Source of the DNA: Bacteroidales bacterium
GTDB lineage: Bacteria > Bacteroidota > Bacteroidia > Bacteroidales > UBA1556
Assembly: GCA_023146135.1 (NCBI GenBank)
Contig: JAGLCR010000007.1
Span: 78,810-142,809 of the forward strand
DNA: 64,000 nucleotides
Direction: 5' to 3'
Program-made: the position numbers and the translations under genes
In this document: positions 61,338-64,000 of the stretch, piece by piece
Layout of the letters: each line of letters begins with the position of its first letter
Numbering within the stretch: the stretch's first letter is position 1
Notes under the pieces: generated by a model
The model's database searches: none
Told to the model about the DNA's origin: nothing
What the model saw: only the letters and a program-made list of their open reading frames with translations

Positions 61338-63749
61338 CTACATCATATATTTCAATCCAACATATACTGTTCTAGGCATCATTGGGCCATATACATAGCC
61401 GGCATCGCGATCAATTCCGTAATCAAAATCTGTTTGATAACTATTGAGGATATTTTTTACTCCACCAAAGAATTCCATTTTTGTTGCCAATGAAAGTTTA
61501 AGGGTATAGGAGGCTTTTAAGTTTAGAACAAAGAAATTGGGAGATTTTACGAGCATCTCTTTTTGAATTGTGCTTCCGTCTTCTCTGTTTCCTCCAGCAA
61601 GATGTGGTACATACATTGGGCCAGTGTAGTTTCCCGAAAATGATAAGGAAAGATCTTTGATGGGATCATAAGTAAGAATAATATATGCATATGATGCCGG
61701 TGTGCGTGTAATCTGATTGCTCAAACTAGTACTATCCTCGCCCCATTGTTGAGCACTCTCATACTCACTGGCTTGAATTGTTCCGCCAAGTTGTACAAAA
61801 AATCTTCGTGAGGGAGCCATAGTAAGTTCCAAATTACTACCATATACTTTTGCACCATCTTCAGCATTTGATCGTACCGAATACACAAGTCCATTACCTT
61901 GATCTTTAAAGGCTGTAACAAATGGATTTTTTAACTCGGTATAGAAACCTTCGGCAAGAAACTCCACATCCCATCGACCAAAGTTTTTATCCAAACGAAT
62001 AGATGCGCTAAATGATTGTGAGCGCTCTTCTGTAAGATCGGGGCTATTGCGATGCTCCACCCTTCGAACTCCTGAAGCTTCAATGTGCAGGTCTTCATCA
62101 AATATTTGCGGTGCTCTATAACCCGTTGAATAAGATACACGTAGCTGAACGTTTTTAGATAAATCATATAAAATATTTCCACGAGGGTTGAATGCTGTTC
62201 CGGAGATATCACTGTGCTTGCTGTCCAAGTCGCTAATTTGATAATGATCTAATCTAAACCCAAACAAAAGCTTAAACTTTTTATAGTTCATTTGATACTG
62301 AGCGTAGCTACCAATGGTATTTACTATTTGGTCAGAAACAATTCTATTATCGATTGTATCATGTCCTATTTTAGTATCCTTTATTTTGTCGTTGAGGTTT
62401 TCTATTCCCACGGTTAACGCTCCAGGAGCCTTTAAGAAACTTTTAATGTTTTCCACATATTGCGCTCCAATTACAGATGTCATTCCAAGGGTCTTACCAT
62501 ATGCATTGGGGTCTTTTTGTGCTCCATAATAAGAATCGCGATCAACACTTTGTCCTGATGCATAGAGCGATAATTTATTATATTTTTTTCCTCCCATGAA
62601 CGTTTCGAAGGTAAATCCTCCACTATTGTTATTATGCACAAGCATTTCGGCAATATTTGCGTCATGAGGCATATATTCAAAACGATCGCCACCTCGTCGT
62701 TTTTCAGTCAAATTATGGTACTCAATACTTAAGCGACTTTTTTGAGTGGGTTTATAATAGGCCTGAAAACCTGCAGAGGTATTTACCAGCTCTACAATTT
62801 CCGAAAAACCATCACTATTTGCATCCCAATGGTCTCTATCTTGATGTAATCCAAAAATAAAAACACCCGCTTTCAAATCGTCAGTAACAAGTGCTCCGTT
62901 GAAACTAAGTCTATTATCTACTGCCATATTATTGGTTTGACTACTTCCAACGCCTATTGCTGAACTTTTGGCAGATATATTAAAAGTGTTGTTAATGGGG
63001 TCTTTAGTGATAATATTTACCGTTCCACCAATGGCATTGCCCCCAAATATTGAAGATCCACCACCTCGAACAATTTCTATGCGCTCCACCATTTCTGTAG
63101 GAATTTGTTCCAAACCATACACTCCTGCCAATCCACTAAAAACAGGTCGAGAGTTAACCAATATTTGTGAATAAGCTCCCTCAAGACCATTCATTCGTAG
63201 CTGAGTATAACCACAATTTTGACAATTGGTTTCAACACGCAAGCCCGGCGAAAAACTAAGTCCATCAGCTACGGTATTTGTTTCTATTGCCTCCAATTGC
63301 TTGGGTGCAATAGACGAAACAATAACGGGAGCTTCTGATCGGCTCATGGCATTTCTATCTGCTGAAACCACCACCTGCTCAGTCATTATGGCATCATATT
63401 CCAGCAAAAAAAACAATTCTTGCGCTTCATTGTCTTTGGTAACTATTGTTTTTTCAACACTTTTATAACCCATATAGCTTGCTATAAGAGTGATTTCGCC
63501 AATGGGTAAATCAGTAAACATATAGTGCCCTGTTATATTGGTCGTGGTGCCTATGGTAGTTCCTTTTACTACAATATTTACATAGGGCATATGCTCCCCT
63601 GTTTCAGCGTCTTTCACATCGCCAAAAAGCATGGCATCAGTGGATGGGTCATTATACGCTGGAGCGCTTTGTGAGTAGACATTTGATGCTAGTATTGAGA
63701 TAAATATTATAATTAATAATCGCATGGGAGTTATTTTAGATGTTTTCAA
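61338..63749 (-). CDS. TonB-dependent receptor with carboxypeptidase-regulatory-like domain
   Basis: The 803-residue outer-membrane receptor has a signal peptide (to about 26, ASNVYSQ). A CarboxypepD_reg_2-type beta domain follows (about 41-120: MLFGDVKDAETGEHMPYVNIVVKGT), then the plug (about 130-255: VERIEIVRGGGSSIFGGNAIGGTVNIIT) and a 22-strand barrel ending GYVYGPMMPRTVYVGLKYMM. The plug contains VETNCQNCGYTQLRMNGL, with a C-x2-C pair found in a heme/metal-receptor-like group of Bacteroidota (HmuR type). No SusD partner is adjacent, which argues against a glycan locus. Substrate unknown. Confidence 0.92.
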   Translation of the reverse strand: MKTSKITPMRLLIIIFISILASNVYSQSAPAYNDPSTDAMLFGDVKDAETGEHMPYVNIVVKGTTIGTTTNITGHYMFTDLPIGEITLIASYMGYKSVEKTIVTKDNEAQELFFLLEYDAIMTEQVVVSADRNAMSRSEAPVIVSSIAPKQLEAIETNTVADGLSFSPGLRVETNCQNCGYTQLRMNGLEGAYSQILVNSRPVFSGLAGVYGLEQIPTEMVERIEIVRGGGSSIFGGNAIGGTVNIITKDPINNTFNISAKSSAIGVGSSQTNNMAVDNRLSFNGALVTDDLKAGVFIFGLHQDRDHWDANSDGFSEIVELVNTSAGFQAYYKPTQKSRLSIEYHNLTEKRRGGDRFEYMPHDANIAEMLVHNNNSGGFTFETFMGGKKYNKLSLYASGQSVDRDSYYGAQKDPNAYGKTLGMTSVIGAQYVENIKSFLKAPGALTVGIENLNDKIKDTKIGHDTIDNRIVSDQIVNTIGSYAQYQMNYKKFKLLFGFRLDHYQISDLDSKHSDISGTAFNPRGNILYDLSKNVQLRVSYSTGYRAPQIFDEDLHIEASGVRRVEHRNSPDLTEERSQSFSASIRLDKNFGRWDVEFLAEGFYTELKNPFVTAFKDQGNGLVYSVRSNAEDGAKVYGSNLELTMAPSRRFFVQLGGTIQASEYESAQQWGEDSTSLSNQITRTPASYAYIILTYDPIKDLSLSFSGNYTGPMYVPHLAGGNREDGSTIQKEMLVKSPNFFVLNLKASYTLKLSLATKMEFFGGVKNILNSYQTDFDYGIDRDAGYVYGPMMPRTVYVGLKYMM

Positions 63750-64000
63750 AAAATAATTGTAAAATATATAGCTGATATTTCAGCTTTTAATTATGAACTT
63801 AATGCAGCGCAAAGAAATAATTTTTTTTAGCAGTATGAAATACCAATATGTTGGTATTTTTAAAATAGCTGCCATTGTACTCTGAATTCTATATTAAGGG
63901 CTATTGCTATAAGGGCAGACGCATCTTATTTTTAGCTGATATTTATTATTTGATTCTATTTTCGCTACCCATATATATAACATATTGTTGTATAATAATA
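63750..64000. other. Upstream region of the TonB receptor, no gene seen
   Basis: AT-rich sequence up to the right edge. No open frame of note, hairpin or convincing promoter pair is visible. Confidence 0.4.

Noticed and set aside
61338..63749. Polysaccharide utilisation locus
   Set aside because: No SusD-like gene, glycoside hydrolase or hybrid sensor is beside the TonB receptor.

Overview
The window looks like chromosomal DNA from a member of the Bacteroidota, probably class Bacteroidia. A free-living or marine anaerobe/facultative relative of the Marinilabiliales/Bacteroidales is my inference. The grounds are: low GC; promoters of the TTTG-N19-TAnnTTTG type; weak Shine-Dalgarno use; a type IX secretion (T9SS) component (PorQ) and two proteins with T9SS C-terminal sorting domains; a TonB receptor with a CarboxypepD_reg domain; many lipoproteins; and a sodium-pumping methylmalonyl-CoA decarboxylase operon. 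I saw no rRNA, tRNA, CRISPR array, phage or transposase gene.

Layout. 1-9.3 kb: a partial TPR lipoprotein, a sugar-phosphate nucleotidyltransferase, an intergenic repeat block, dut, a POT peptide transporter, an AsmA-like anchored protein, a YhcC-type radical SAM protein and an FAD oxidoreductase. 9.4-18.1 kb: an ACT-domain protein, an alpha/beta hydrolase, DAHP synthase-chorismate mutase, an aldehyde dehydrogenase, an EF-hand lipoprotein with EGKCG motifs, a small membrane protein, kbl and a membrane-anchored MutS-like ATPase. 18.1-26 kb (minus strand): trpS, trkA, trkH, two glycosyltransferases and two exported proteins of unknown function. 26-30.3 kb: mce-mmdA-OadG-mmdC-mmdB. 30.5-37.5 kb: a lipoprotein, then a four-gene envelope operon (degenerate transglycosylase with LysM, two SGNH proteins, MBOAT acyltransferase). 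37.7-41.2 kb: three envelope lipoproteins of CsgG-like/LPP20 type. 41.5-52.1 kb: two paralogous three-gene cassettes (ECF sigma factor, dual-membrane anti-sigma-like protein, T9SS cargo) separated by a DUF3108 gene and rnr. 52.2-64 kb: small lipoproteins, a tungstate-type binding protein, porQ, lgt, a hybrid kinase, a dicarboxylate/amino acid symporter, an exported agmatine deiminase-family protein and a TonB receptor.

The most interesting content is the duplicated cassette at 41.5-44.8 and 48.2-52.1 kb. Each second gene encodes one polypeptide with a short cytoplasmic segment, one inner-membrane helix, a long low-complexity linker and a C-terminal outer-membrane barrel-like domain. This is the architecture of the dual membrane-spanning anti-sigma factors described in Bacteroides. 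In both cassettes it is followed by a T9SS cargo sharing a domain that I do not recognise. Other points worth a look are the EGKCG motifs in an EF-hand lipoprotein, the transglycosylase-like protein lacking its catalytic glutamate in an O-acetylation-type operon, promoters placed so close to start codons that the messages should be leaderless (trpS, lgt, trkA), and one intergenic repeat family at two distant sites.
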